Shown here: one piece after another, positions 25,000-36,124 of the stretch
How the letters are laid out: the number at the start of each line of letters is the position of its first letter
Position numbering within the stretch: position 1 is the first letter of the stretch
Position numbers and translations under genes: made by a program
The notes under the pieces: model-generated
What the model saw: the letters and a program-made list of their open reading frames with translations, nothing else
The model's database searches: none
What the model was told of the DNA's origin: nothing
Assembly (NCBI RefSeq): GCF_011745365.1
Contig: NW_024468912.1
Coordinates: forward strand, 62,001-126,000
Length of the DNA: 64,000 nucleotides
Reading direction: 5' to 3'
Source of the DNA: Cryphonectria parasitica EP155
Lineage: Eukaryota > Ascomycota > Sordariomycetes > Diaporthales > Cryphonectriaceae

Positions 25000-27900
25000 C
25001 TAAGCTTATCTCATCTCTTCAACCTTAGCAAGCTTCTATCTAATTATTCCTTTCAGTACTGAACTATCAAGCTGAGAATCATTAATTAGCTTAATCTTCT
25101 TATCTTTAAGCTTATAAAGAGTATTAATCAAGCCTAAGATATCTTTTCTTTCCTTTCCCATACAATATAGCTAGCATGAATAGCGCTAGCTGCTGTACAT
25201 TCTATACAAGCAAGACTCTCGGATTGCTCCTTTCTCATTTATCATAAAGCAATCCTTCTTCAACTTCCTCCTCATCAGTTCTACTATTAACTCGTTCATA
25301 ACAGCTGCAATATCTTGTTCAGATATGAATATTACAGCTATATCTCTCTTCTCCAACAATACTCACTCTGGAACAACTTCTCCGCTAATAGCCCTGCATT
25401 TCTCAGAGTAGCTGCTAGCACTCAGTTTTTTGATATAATTCTATATGAACTCTCTCCTTCAAGAAGTTTCTAATCGCTGATTATAATAACCAGTTGTACT
25501 CCTCCAAAAGCAAAGCTTGCATGAAGAAATCCGGAAATGAAATAATCAAAGGAAAGCTTAGTCTGCATTACAAACAGCATTTCTAATAATATAGAATGAT
25601 TTAGCAATATTAATCTATTATTGATAATATAGAATATTACTTATTCAGAAAAGCTGCTACAGAAAACATTAGTTTTAAGAACTTTAATAAATACTATATC
25701 TGATTTATTATATATATATAAAATAATATTTGATATTAGCATATAAGATAAATGCATACTCGAATACAGAGAGAGAGCTATTAAGCTCATTTTAGTATCT
25801 ATATTCAGCATTGCTTGTACAGATTCATTCTCTTTATCTCTCAGCTGCAGAGAAATATATGCTACCGGAGCGATGCTCCTATCTCGGATGCTGCTGAGAG
25901 CAGTTATGAAAGCTATTATAGAAGGAAATGAGGATTTGTTGAAAGCTCGAATTATATTAACAGTAAGCTTAATATAGCTAGATTCAGCAATAAGAAACAA
26001 AGCTTGAACTGCAGATAATTAAGCTAGTCTCGAAAGATACTCAGTAATGTTCTGAGTATTAATAATCTAACTATTAATAAGCTTTTCAAGCTAGAAAAGC
26101 ATCAAGATTCCGGATTTATGCTGCAATGAATTAACTAATTCAGCAATATCTATCTTATACAGATTTGAGCTAGTTTGATTATTAAGATTAATAACTTTTC
26201 AAGCTCTAGAGCTAACTCCTTGAAGATTATGAATCAGATAAGCTTCTCATTCTAATAATATAACTATTATCTTTCAGCTTAAGACTTTCAATAAGTAATC
26301 TAGAAACTGATTTAGGAGCTTGTTACTAATAGCTTGAACTGTTAGCTTTCTATCCAGATTATTGAATTGCTTATTAGATTCCTCTAATTCAATATTCCCG
26401 AAATATATAAGAATCTTAACAATTCTCATACTTGCATTTCTTTCAATCTCATTATTATCATACTCAGCCTTCCTAATACAATACTTCTTTGCTTTACTCG
26501 CATTTATCTAAGCTTAGATAAGCTCAATATCTATAGCATTAATACTAAGAAGCTTTAGTAAGTATAGTTCAGCTTGAGCTAAAGTAAGATATAACTTTTC
26601 CACTTGAATCTCACTAGCATTGCTAAAGATCTCAATATTGTTAGTTCTATACTAATTATTGTATCTGGGAATGGAATTAGTTTCTTTTTACAATATCTTA
26701 TTCTTAGCTATCTTAGAATCTCTATACTATTTCTTGTTTTCTTGAACTAAGCTAATATATTAAGAAATCTAAGAATTCTCAATACTCTTCAGCTGCTAAT
26801 CCTTATAAAGATCAAGAATTAGATGGATTATATTGCTTTTGGGATTATCTTGAGCAGATATGATCTAGCTATATAATACTAGTTTTGATTTAGAGTTCAG
26901 AAATTTCAAGCAATTGCTAAGATGCTACTCTAGCTTCGCTAATGCTGAAGCATAGCAAATGCTACAGTTCATAATAGTATAGAGTTCTATGCATTCATGA
27001 GCTTTATAGAACTTCGATCTATAGCTGTAGCATCTATGCAGAGTTCTGTTCTTCTTCAGGATTTTATTGATCTCTGCTTGCTATGCTTTAGAGTATTGCT
27101 CCCCTTCATTTTCCGAACTTGTATAGATAATACTTATCTATAAGGAATTTGCATTTCTCTAAGAAGAATTTCTTGCAGAAATAGTTTGGAAATGCTTGAT
27201 TAGTTATAAGATCTTCTATAGAGCTTTGATTTGATTATATAAGATATTTTATATCTATTTAAGAGCATTAGTTTGCAGTTTTAAGAATTTTGCTATTATA
27301 ATTTAGTTAATGCAGAGTTGCTTCATTATTAAAGCTAACTAGTTATATTCTTAGTTGCTCTTCTAAGCAGATTTAGCTTTTAAGATCTGCTTAGTTAGTT
27401 TAAGCTGAGCTTACTAATTACAAGTTGATTATTGAAGCAATTAATAATATAATAGCTCTACTGCTTATTTCGATAAATTCATCGGTTAACTAGGAGTACT
27501 ATACATTAAATATAGAATAGGAACGAGCTATATCTGATTAAGAACTAGCTGAGGTGGAGATATAGAAGGATCTTGGAATTGAGTCTGTTGATGAAGTTGA
27601 AGATTAGTAGTACTGGAAGCAAGTTAGTCTTGAGTCTTCTTCTGGAGTGCTTTATGATGAATCTTCAACAGCTTTTTCATAAGATAAAGCTACTTCTTGT
27701 TGCTAATGCTTTCAGCAGTAATACTATAATTAGCTTGGAAGTGCTTAATTCAGATTGAAGAGAGCTTTATTCATACTTCTGCTATAGATTAACTATTTCT
27801 AATCTTAAGATGAATAAGAGTATTGTTATAATCTATAATGAATAATTAGAAGCTAGCAGCATTAGTAATAAAACGATTATTAATAATATTCAAGTGCTTC

Positions 27901-28800
27901 TGCTCGGAAGTATATATCTGAAGATAGTTCTAAGAGCAATAAGCAACTAACAATCGCTCTTTCTATTTATTCCAAGTTTTAATACTTATAATGAATCTCT
28001 TTACTTCTCCAGCAATAATTATATCTATACAGAAGCTTTTTATGAAATTGAATGCTTAAATATTATCAATCCCTTTAATCTAATACTACTAGTTGAATTG
28101 CTTCAGCTACAAGAAGACTTCCATACAAGCAAACAACATCAACCTACTACCAGCAAGCTTACTGTAGGAGAGGAATCTGAAGTTCTAACTATAATGATTG
28201 TTAGCTAAGTAATTAGCTGAACTGGATATCTAATTGGAAGAGCTCTCAGATATAAAAGCTATCTTCCCTCTTGATTATCGCTTCCTCCGATATTTCTTTG
28301 CCTTCCTGGTTCGAGATTCTTAAGTTGAAAGCGCTACAGCTGGAATGCTTTCCGTATCCTGCAGAAGATAATACTGTAGAGATTGAAAGGGTTTAGATGC
28401 TTAAGAGAGATTCAGTCTGTAAGTGAAGCGTATATAAGATCTGTCTTGTAATGAATAATAAGAGATTGAGTTAGCTGTTCTATACTGTACTAGGATTTTC
28501 TTTATCAATAGTTTTGTTAATCAATGGAAGTATTTCTAATTAGATATAAGGTATTGATTAAAGTTTGATATTGGATGATATTATTATAATTCTTGATTTC
28601 TATTTCTCGTATATATTAATAGTTTCTTGTTTTCATCTTTCTATATTTTTTGCTTTTGAAATAATGCAACTAGCAAGCTTTTGATCCAAAGAATTAATAT
28701 AGCTAGATGTATTCAGATAGAGCATACTGATCGGATCATTATAAGGAGTACAGATCTTGTTAATTATACTACTTTTCTCCATAGAGTATTATCTATTAAA
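25000..28800 (-). pseudogene. 5' half of family B interior, probably gag/protease, heavily decayed
   Basis: By position this should carry gag and protease. The longest minus-strand frame (25641-26000; FPSIIAFITALSSIRDRSIA, SVQAMLNIDTK) is not recognised with confidence, although a protease-like stretch is plausible there. On the plus strand, short pieces at 27540-28400 (for example SLPSWFEILKLKALQLECF) are better preserved than their surroundings and may belong to another nested repeat. Confidence 0.35.
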
Positions 28801-29248
28801 AGCATTCCACTTTATAATTTAATTATAAACTCACATCCAATATGATTAAACTTTCTACTGTAGCTTATACAGATTTGAGCTATATTAGCTTCTATATAGG
28901 ATTGTTGATTAATATGAAAAATATTGGAAAAAGAAATTTGTTTCTTTGTAATATTAGCTTGCAGGCTCAATGCATCATTCACTAGCTTATAATCAGAACT
29001 CATATCACTCCTTCTCTATTTACTTATCTCCTCTCTACAAGAGATCTCAGGCATAACTCAGAATCCAGATATAATGTATAGCCTGTTGTATAAGTATAAT
29101 AGATAAAGAAAATAGAAGAGCTTAGCAGGGAAAAAGAATACGCTCGTTCATAGGGTAAACTTGCTGCTCTTACTGATTCTTACAAACTGTGATGCAAACA
29201 GCTCTGAGCTACCAGCTTGAATAGCTAAGTTCATACTTACCGCACCAT

Positions 29249-29567
29249 TGAACTAGAACTAGAGCGCTATCGCTCTCGAAAGAAAAAGGGACAAACAGCT
29301 GCTGAAGCAATGGGCAAGAGCTTGTACAACCCAAGCATGCTTGTGCAGATGAGGATAGCAAACTAAGGCTATACAGGTGCAAGAACAGGGTGAAAAACCT
29401 GTCTTAGATCTGTCCAAAGGATTCAAAATTGAAAGGAAGAGAAAGGATGCTTCATTGTTGCTTATAGCTAAAGAATTTGAAAAGTGGGTAATACTCTTTA
29501 TATGTATGAGGACCCTTGACCCACTGTACTCCACGTCCCACGGACTACCACCCTGGCCACCACAACA
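29249..29567 (-). repeat. 5' LTR of the family B element
   Basis: This 319-bp LTR has the minus-strand start TGTTGTGGTGGCCAGGG and end TTCA. It is the least mutated full family B LTR in the window apart from parts of 35806-36124. Confidence 0.88.
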
Positions 29568-29571
29568 TCAG

Positions 29572-30501
29572 CAGCACAGAAAATACTAATGAATAATATA
29601 GCAGAAGTAGAAAATAATGAATCGGAGTATAAGATAGAAAAAATTCTTAAGCATAGAAGCATAGATAATACAAGGGAATATCTCATTAAATGGAAAGATT
29701 ACTTAGCAAGTGAAAATTTATAGAAACTACAGAAGAATGTTGAAAATACTCAGGAAAAGATAGCTGAATATTGGAAAAGGAAAGCTAGCACTTAAGATAA
29801 TCGCTCCGCCCCGAACCGAGATTCAGAAGCCTCAGAGATCTCGCTCTCCAGAAAATCCAACCAATCTACTACTGCATTTCCCACATTCACAGAATTCCAG
29901 TCAAAACCTTCAAAAGAAGAATCTCCAGCAACCACAGCAGATTCCTCTGCAATTACAGAACGAACTCCAGCAGCAATACAAGCCCGCTCCTCCTCAGCTT
30001 TCTTACATTCCAACTCCTCTATACTGGAAAGGCTTCAACAAATAGCTTTTATCATCCTTTCAAACTACAGATGCTTCTGCTTCTGCAAACATCCTACCTC
30101 CGCAGCAGCATTATGCAGCTGCTTCTCAGCACTCTCGAATTAATTCTTCAGACATTAGTATTGAATATCTATTCAACGAATTTCTACTGCACTCAATCCT
30201 TGAATATCGCACTAAGAGCAATCCAAGCGGATATATTCAGCATACCAAGAGGAATTCTCAATGGAAACTTAACAAAACTAAATACTATAATTCTTACAGA
30301 AGGAATAAGAAGGCATAGTAATAGCGTTTTGAAGAATCAAGGAAAGAAGAGAATCTTTTTGCTTAGTTTTCTCAGTACAAGAATAAGATTTGTTAATTCT
30401 GTTCAATATCTCAATTAGAAAAGCAAGATTATATATACAGAGAATTTGCTAGAATACTTATAAAAGATTGTTAGAAATAATAACTGATAGAAGAAGAATA
30501 A
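29572..30501 (+). pseudogene. 3' part of A2: chromodomain and terminal region
   Basis: After the family B insertion, A2 continues with AEVENNESEYKIEKILKHRS and EYLIKWKDYLASENL (about 29600-29720), a chromodomain with one Trp codon turned to stop. The region 29770-30420 is the antisense ORF segment (minus strand 29792-30013: SFEGFDWNSVNVGNAVVDWL). The polypurine tract and 3' LTR follow at 30502. Confidence 0.7.
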
Positions 30502-30954
30502 TATTATAATTCATTCAATATGCAGATTATGGAACAAATTATGAATAATAGAAACCAGATATCAAGAACTTAACATCCTAACAAAGCATTGATTATATAA
30601 CCCGGAATTAGGATTATAAGCACAGCTAATCAGAAAGAATAGCTTCGGATATATGCTATCCAAAGCTAGCAGAATAACTTGAATATATTGCTATTCAACA
30701 TATTCATACTAAAGAGCTGAATATATAAGAATATATTCATTATCATTAGATGGATTCAGTATATAGCTCTTCAGTTATCAATCTAAGTATTCAGTTTCAT
30801 ATACTAAGTAGCTCTAAAGGCAGTGAATACTTGCATTGCTTATTAGAACTTGTACAGTTCCGTATTCAAGGACTTGACACTTTGATACCGCTCTTGTTAG
30901 CATAAACCCCTTCGTATACTTAGGAATCTTCGGATTGCTGCAGTGCTCATTACA
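30502..30954 (+). repeat. 3' LTR of element A2
   Basis: It begins TATTATAATTCATTC (G-to-A mutated TGTTATAACCCATCC) and ends CATTACA, followed by the TATGT duplication. Its length of 453 bp equals that of the 5' LTR at 11225-11677. Confidence 0.85.
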
Positions 30955-31229
30955 TATGTACTAATCTATTTAATGGTAATGAATGTGTTCTTATATATTC
31001 AGCTCTTCAGTATGGATTGTAAGAGTCGGTGATTAATTATTGCAGTCTACTGCCTGAACTGCAAGAACCGATCGTCAACTGCTCCAGTTCCCTCCTGATT
31101 GGTTGCAGCCTGTAACCCTAACCCCGGGTTACGTAATCCTTGTTGGTTATCTGATGTTGAGTCATGACATCTGGTCCTTGTTTGCCCGTAACCTGTTTTC
31201 GTAACCTGCATGTTGGATGAGTTATAACA
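30955..31229 (-). repeat. Right part of the solo family A LTR split by A2
   Basis: This continues the minus-strand LTR interrupted at 11219 and ends with CATGTTGGATGAGTTATAACA. Much of its CCCGGGTTACGTAATCC segment is unmutated. Confidence 0.7.
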
Positions 31230-31595
31230 ATAAGCCTTGAATACAGAAATACAACTGAGTAACTGTGCAAGTATTTATTGTTTTTGGAGCTATCAGAGTA
31301 AGAAAGCAATCTGATATTTAGATTGATAACTGAAGAGCTATATACTAGATCCATTTAATAGTAATGAATATATTCTTATATATCCAGCTCTTCAGTTCTG
31401 ACTATCCTGATTACATTCCGATTTCTTATAATTGTTTTCTAAGTATATTAATTATGTTCATAGTTAATATAGTTGCACTAGTAATTCTAATTCAGATTAT
31501 GTAATCCCGCTTGGTATTCGGCGTTGGGTTGTTATATCTGGTTTCTTTGTTGGTAGAGCTTATCCTGTAACCTGCATGTTGGATGAGTTATAATA
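31230..31595 (-). repeat. Truncated family A LTR
   Basis: A further minus-strand family A LTR lacks its first (low-coordinate) part and ends GGATGAGTTATAATA at 31595. The 82-bp tandem array begins at the next base. Confidence 0.65.
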
Positions 31596-32333
31596 CTAAG
31601 CTAGAGCAAATAGCAAGCAAATAGTATACAAGCAGCATATAAGAAGCATTCAGAAGAGATTTAGAGCATTTGAGTTGCTAAGCTAAAGCAAATAGCAAGC
31701 AAGCAGTATGTAAGCAGCATGCGAAAAGTATTCAAAAGAGATTCAGAGTATCCGAGTTGCTAAGCTAGAGCAAATAGCAAGCAAGCAGTATGCAAGCAGT
31801 ATACAAGAAGTATTTAGAAGAGATTTAGAGTATTCGAATTGCTAAGCTAGAGCAAATAATAAGTAAGCAGTATGCAAGTAGCATGCAAGAAGTATTTAGA
31901 AGAGATTCAAAGTATTCGAGTTGCTAAGCTAAAGCAAATAGCAAGCAAGCAGTATGCAAGCAGTATATGAGAAGCATTCAGAAGAGATTCAGAGTATTCA
32001 AGTTGCTAAGCTAAAGCAAATAGCAAGCAAGCAGTATGCAAGCAGTATATGAGAAGCATTCAGAAGAGATTTAGAGTATTCAAGTTGCTAAGCTAAAGCA
32101 AATAGCAAGCAAGCAGTATGCAAGCAGCATACAAAAAGTATTCAAAAGAGATTCAGAGTATCCGAGTTGCTACGCTAGAGCAAATAGCAAGCAAGCAGTA
32201 TATAAGCAGCATATAAGAAGCATTTAAAAGAGATTCAGAGCATTCGAGTTGCTAAGCTAGAGCAAATAGCAAGCAAGCAGTATATAAGCAGCATGCAAGA
32301 AGTATTCAGAAGAGATTCAGAGCATTCGAGTTG
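31596..32333 (+). repeat. 82-bp tandem array, nine units
   Basis: The word CTAAGCTA (one variant CTACGCTA) recurs at 31596, 31678, 31760, 31842, 31924, 32006, 32088, 32170, 32252 and 32334, an exact 82-bp spacing with no indel. Units differ only by scattered substitutions, mainly C/T and G/A. A typical unit starts CTAAGCTAGAGCAAATAGCA and ends near ATTCGAGTTG. The array starts immediately after an LTR end. Confidence 0.95.
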
Positions 32334-32666
32334 CTAAGCTAGAACAAAGTATGCTCTTCGCTATTCAAGCGAGAAAGCAGAGTAAGCAAGCAGGAGATCT
32401 GAGTATTTTCTGTTTTCAAGAGTATATCTTTCGCTATTCAAGTAAGAGAGCAGAATAAGCAAGCAGTAGATCTGAATATCTTCTGTTTTCAAGAGTATAC
32501 TCTTTGCTATTCGAGCGAGAAAGTAGAATAAGCAAGCAGCAGATCTGAATATCTTCTGTTTTCAAGAATGCATTTTTTGCTATTTAAGCAAGGAAGCAGA
32601 GTAAGCAAGCAGCAGATCTAAATATCTCCTATTTTCGAGAATATGCTCTTTGCTATTTAAGCAAGA
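32334..32666 (+). repeat. 73-bp tandem array, about 4.5 units
   Basis: GCTATT recurs at 32360, 32433, 32506, 32579 and 32652, exactly 73 bp apart. Each unit carries AAGCAAGCAG and ATCTTCTGTTTTCAAGA. It follows the 82-bp array without a gap, and both share AGCAAGCAG words. Confidence 0.92.
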
Positions 32667-33078
32667 GCACAGAGCTAGCAATTGAAGTTGCTTGAGTATT
32701 AGATTGCAAACTAATTACTCTTTTATATCTAGTAGTAAAGCAAAGTATAGCAATAGCTTTAGAATTGCTAGAGAGCAATTCTTAAGATGGAAAGCTATAA
32801 TTATTCATTATAGCTGTAGAAATGCTATTCTGAATGCTAAGCTTCTTAGCTGCAAATCAAGTTTCTGATGGAAAGCTTGCAATCTATATCAAACAGCTTT
32901 AAGTTCTGAAAAGTGCTTGGATAAAGCGCTGAGAGAGCAGCGATTGAGCAGCGTATATAGCATAGGTATTGCACTCGGAAGACTTACATCTGGAATGTGA
33001 TTAAAAAGAGATTTTTTTTTTCACAAGCTTCGGGGATGAAGCCAGAAGAGAAGGAGGGAGATGGTTGAGAGGGCTTGA
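32667..33078. other. AT-rich spacer between tandem arrays
   Basis: This is single-copy-looking AT-rich sequence with a T9 tract near 33013 and no gene signal. Confidence 0.4.
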
Positions 33079-33595
33079 GAGGCCTGAGGCACTGAGAGAT
33101 CTTGAGAGGCCTTGAGAGGCCTGAGGCACTGAGAGATCTTGAGAGGCCTTGAGTGACTTAGAAGCCTGAGGCACTGAGAGATCTTGAGAGGCCTTGAGAG
33201 GCCTGAGGCACTGAGAGATCTTGAGAGGCCTTGAGTGACTTAGAAGCCTGAGGCACTGAGAGATCTTGAGAGGCCTTGAGAGGCCTGAGGCACTGAGAGA
33301 CCTTGAGAGACCTTGAGTAGCTTAGAAGCCTGAGGCACTGAGAGATCTTGAGAGGCCTTGAGAAACCTGAGGCACTGAGAGACCTTGAGAAGCCTTGAGA
33401 GGCCTGAGGCACTGAGAGATCTTGAGAGGCCTTGAGAGGCCTGAAGCCTTGAGAGACCTTGAGTGGCCTAGAGGCTGAGGCACTGAGAGATCTTGAGAGG
33501 CCTTAAGAGGCCTGAGGCACTGAGGGATCTTGAGAAGCTTTGAGAAGCCTAAAGCACTGAGAGATCTTAAGAGCCTGAAGCATTAAGAAGGCATA
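33079..33595 (+). repeat. 37/45-bp alternating tandem array (82-bp higher order)
   Basis: The word GCCTGAGGCACTGAGAG starts at 33082, 33119, 33164, 33201, 33246, 33283 and 33328, alternating 37 and 45 bp, so the higher-order period is 82 bp. Later units (33365, 33402, 33439) are spaced 37 bp and then decay. The repeat is GC-richer than its surroundings. The minus-strand frame through it (33158-33412) is a low-complexity by-product. Confidence 0.92.
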
Positions 33596-33700
33596 AGAAC
33601 AGCTAGGAAGCAGCAAAAGCCTGGAAGCAATGGAAGCCTGGAAGCAACGAAAGCCTGGAAGCAACGAAAGCTTGGAAGCTTCAAAAGCCTTGAGAACAAG
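33596..33700 (+). repeat. Short 18-bp-type tandem repeat
   Basis: Four units of AAGCCTGGAAGCAACGAA type, 17 to 18 bp each, continue the satellite block. Confidence 0.75.
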
Positions 33701-34033
33701 GCTTGATAAGAGGGAACAATCTATCAGAGCTGATTATGCCAGCAAAGCTCAGAGCTAGCTAAGCTAGCTGGATTACGGATGACTAAGCAATATGCAGCTA
33801 TAAAGCAGCTTTCTAGCCACATTAGCACTGCTAAGCAGAACTTAGCTCCTTAGGCCTCAATATTATTCTGGTTGTATGCTTCTGAAAGAGAGAAAAGACC
33901 TCGCTACATTGCTTTTGCAACCTTTTCACCTGACAGTTGATGTAAGAATAAGAAGAGGATTTCTGAAGCTATTGTATTTTCATATTATTCAAATAGCTAA
34001 TACTGAACTATTTCTGAACAAGAGTTATCAAAA

Positions 34034-34442
34034 TGTAATGAATGTACTGCAATATTCAAAGATCTGTAGTATACAAAAGATTTATGCTAACAAGAGCGGT
34101 ATTAAAGTAGAATCCACTGAATATGAAACTATAACTAGGTAATCCGTGCAAGTGCTATTCATTCGCCTTTGAAGCTATTCAAATATATAATAAATAAATA
34201 TTTAGATTAACAACTGAAGAGCTATATCCTGATAGTTTATCTAGTGGTAAAGAATGTATCCTTATATATCCAGCTCTTCAGTATGGATCTGAGGATCTCG
34301 AGCAGATCCATTGATTCTCCCTCCATTACAACCCTAACCCTGGGTTATGTAATACTGTCTGTTGTCCAACACTGGGTTGCAACACCTGGTTCCTTGTTAG
34401 CAGGGCCTTTCCCGTGACCTGCATGCTGGATGAGTCATAACA
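34034..34442 (-). repeat. Family A LTR with a few bases of adjoining 5' interior
   Basis: This is a minus-strand LTR ending GCATGCTGGATGAGTCATAACA. On the low side, CTGAACAAGAGTTATCAAAA matches the sequence immediately inside the 5' LTR of A1 and A2, so it is the remnant of a once complete element. The stretch 33701-34033 before it holds no other recognisable feature. Confidence 0.7.
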
Positions 34443-34479
34443 GCTATACTTATTACATCCTTATCATTTAAGCTCTCTG

Positions 34480-34640
34480 AATAGATCAGAAGCAGATTTT
34501 GCACTCTATTCTTATGCTTATATAGCTTTAGTTTTCCTATTATTATTTATATGAGCATGCTTGAGCTGTATAAGCTCTTGCTTGCTGCTGAGCTATCTAT
34601 TATTTCTTCCGAAGAGCAATAGCGCTCTGAGCTGAGTTTA
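34480..34640 (+). repeat. Diverged 3' part of a family B LTR
   Basis: GAGCATGCTTGAGCTGTATAAGCTCTTGCTTGCTGC followed by a GCGCTCTGAGCTGA-like end is similar to the last 160 bp of family B LTRs (described here by position; the match is partial). Confidence 0.5.
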
Positions 34641-35290
34641 GCTAGCAATAGAATTCTGCTTGATAGAAGCTGCTGAGAAAGGGGAGAATCTGAGCATGAG
34701 CTGGAAGTACAGGGATTGGTTACAGATCTCTGCTCCCCGTTTCGGAGCCGGAACCTCGGGACTTATTAGCTTAGCAGGGAAAGAAGCAGCAGTGGAGGGA
34801 GTTGATCCCAGCCCTACAATTCAACCCCGAGCAGTTATAGCTGAATCCTAGGTAAAAGGATGCAACCTGATTGGATAGGCAGGGATAGCTTATGCGCTAA
34901 CAGAGGTTGGTTACAGTGAGTGGGGCTCTCGGAAAGGAGCTGGTAAGGAAGGCTGAGGCGTACAACAGGGGTTGATCACGAGAGTGAAGCTGAGCGGAGC
35001 TAGAGTAAGAGCGGGATGGGCGGGCTAGGCGAGAAATACCAAACCGAAGCCTAGCAGAGAGGAACGCGTTGAATGCAGCTGCTCAGCGGCTCAGAGCACT
35101 TAGGAGAGGAGAAAAATATGTAAGACTGGTCGCTGAGCAGCAGCGGATCCGCTGGTGTCTTTTTTTTTTCCCGATTCCGGTGAGCGGCGGCGGGGAGACG
35201 GCAGGGGAGCGCCACGGCCGCCTGTTGTTGCCCAGCCCTCGCTGGCAGGGCCTAGCCCGAGCCCGGATGCTGACCGAGTTAATGATCCAA
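34641..35290. other. GC-rich island inside the AT-rich block
   Basis: About 650 bp have a base composition close to that of the gene-rich half, with few TpA sites. Short open frames at 34660-34851 and 35069-35323 show no domain that I recognise, and a T10 tract at 35161 interrupts the second. It may be a single-copy or recently arrived fragment not yet hit by RIP. Confidence 0.4.
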
Positions 35291-35805
35291 ATGATCTATC
35301 CTTGTTATAATCCTAACTCTTGATTACGTAATCCTGATTGGTTGGCTGTTGTGATGTTTCAATGCTCGGATCCTGTTGCTGGAGCCTGTTTCGTAACCTG
35401 CAAGCTGGGCGGGTTATAACACATATTCAGTGAATTCTACTTTGATACTGCTCTTGTTAGCATAAACTCTTTATATACTTCAGATCTTCAAATATTGCAG
35501 TGCATTCATTACAAGCAGTAAGCCTCAGTAAGCATTACTGAGCAATAGTAAGCTATACTAAAAAGCTAGATATATAAGAATACATTCATTATCATTAGAT
35601 AAACTACTAGAATATAGATCTTCAGTTATCAATCTAAGTATTCATTTGTTATGCACTTGAATAGCTCCAAAGGCGAATGATCAGCACTTGCACGGATTAT
35701 TCAGTAATATTTCTGTATTCAGTGAATTCTACTTCGATACTACTCTTGTTAGCATAAACTCTTTATATACTTCAGATCTTCGGATATTGCAGTGCATTCA
35801 TTATA
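35291..35805. repeat. Scrambled family A LTR fragments
   Basis: A minus-strand LTR end (…GCGGGTTATAACA, to 35422) is followed by plus-strand LTR pieces (35423-35510 and 35555-35803), including GTTAGCATAAACTC twice and CAGTGCATTCATTA ends. These are overlapping truncated solo LTRs. Confidence 0.6.
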
Positions 35806-36124
35806 TGTGATGGCCAGGGTGATAATCCATAGGACATGGAGTGCAGTGGGTTAAGGGTTCTTATACATATAAAGGATATCACTCACTTTTCAAATTCTTT
35901 AGCTATAGGCAACAATCAAGCATCCTTTTCCCTTCTTTTTGATTTTGAACCTCTTGAACAGATCTAAGACAGATTTTTCACTCTATTCTTGTGCTCGTAT
36001 AGCCATAGTTTGCTGTTCTCATCTGTACAGGCACGCTTGGGTTGCACAAGCTCTTGCTCATTGCTTCAGCAGCTGTTCGTTCCTTTTTTTTTTTCGAGGG
36101 CGACAGCGCCCTAGTTCTGATTCA
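35806..36124 (+). repeat. Family B LTR fused to a family A 3' fragment
   Basis: The LTR reads from GTGATGGCCAGGG and ends GATTCA at 36124, directly followed by family A pol sequence at 36125. No duplication is visible at the join, so this is a truncation or recombination junction. Confidence 0.75.

Larger units (their letters stand above)
17260..29567 (-). mobile_element. Large family B Ty3/Gypsy element nested in A2
   Basis: This is a 12.3-kb minus-strand element with 319-bp LTRs (5' LTR 29249-29567, 3' LTR 17260-17578), flanked by TCAG at 17256-17259 and 29568-29571. Reverse transcriptase (about 24000-24700), RNase H (about 23600-23990) and integrase (about 22200-23150) follow in Ty3/Gypsy order. 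Roughly 4.5 kb of extra sequence lies between integrase and 3' LTR (17579-21800), including an antisense candidate ORF. RIP stops are throughout. Gag is presumed in 25000-28400 but was not resolved. Confidence 0.85.
11225..30954 (+). mobile_element. Family A Ty3/Gypsy chromovirus (A2), interrupted by a nested element
   Basis: The 5' LTR (11225-11677) and 3' LTR (30502-30954) are both 453 bp, with the perfect target duplication TATGT at 11220-11224 and 30955-30959. Without the nested family B element (17260-29567 plus duplicated TCAG) it is about 7.4 kb, matching A1. The pol reading resumes across the insertion: the sequence before 17259 and after 29572 lines up with the uninterrupted copy at 36440-36560. 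Stops are frequent, and it is inactive. Confidence 0.9.

Noticed and set aside
31596..32333. CRISPR array
   Set aside because: The 82-bp units are contiguous with no unique spacers, and the organism is a fungus.
33158..33412. Ser/Gln/Leu-rich protein
   Set aside because: It is only a translation of the 37/45-bp tandem repeat.
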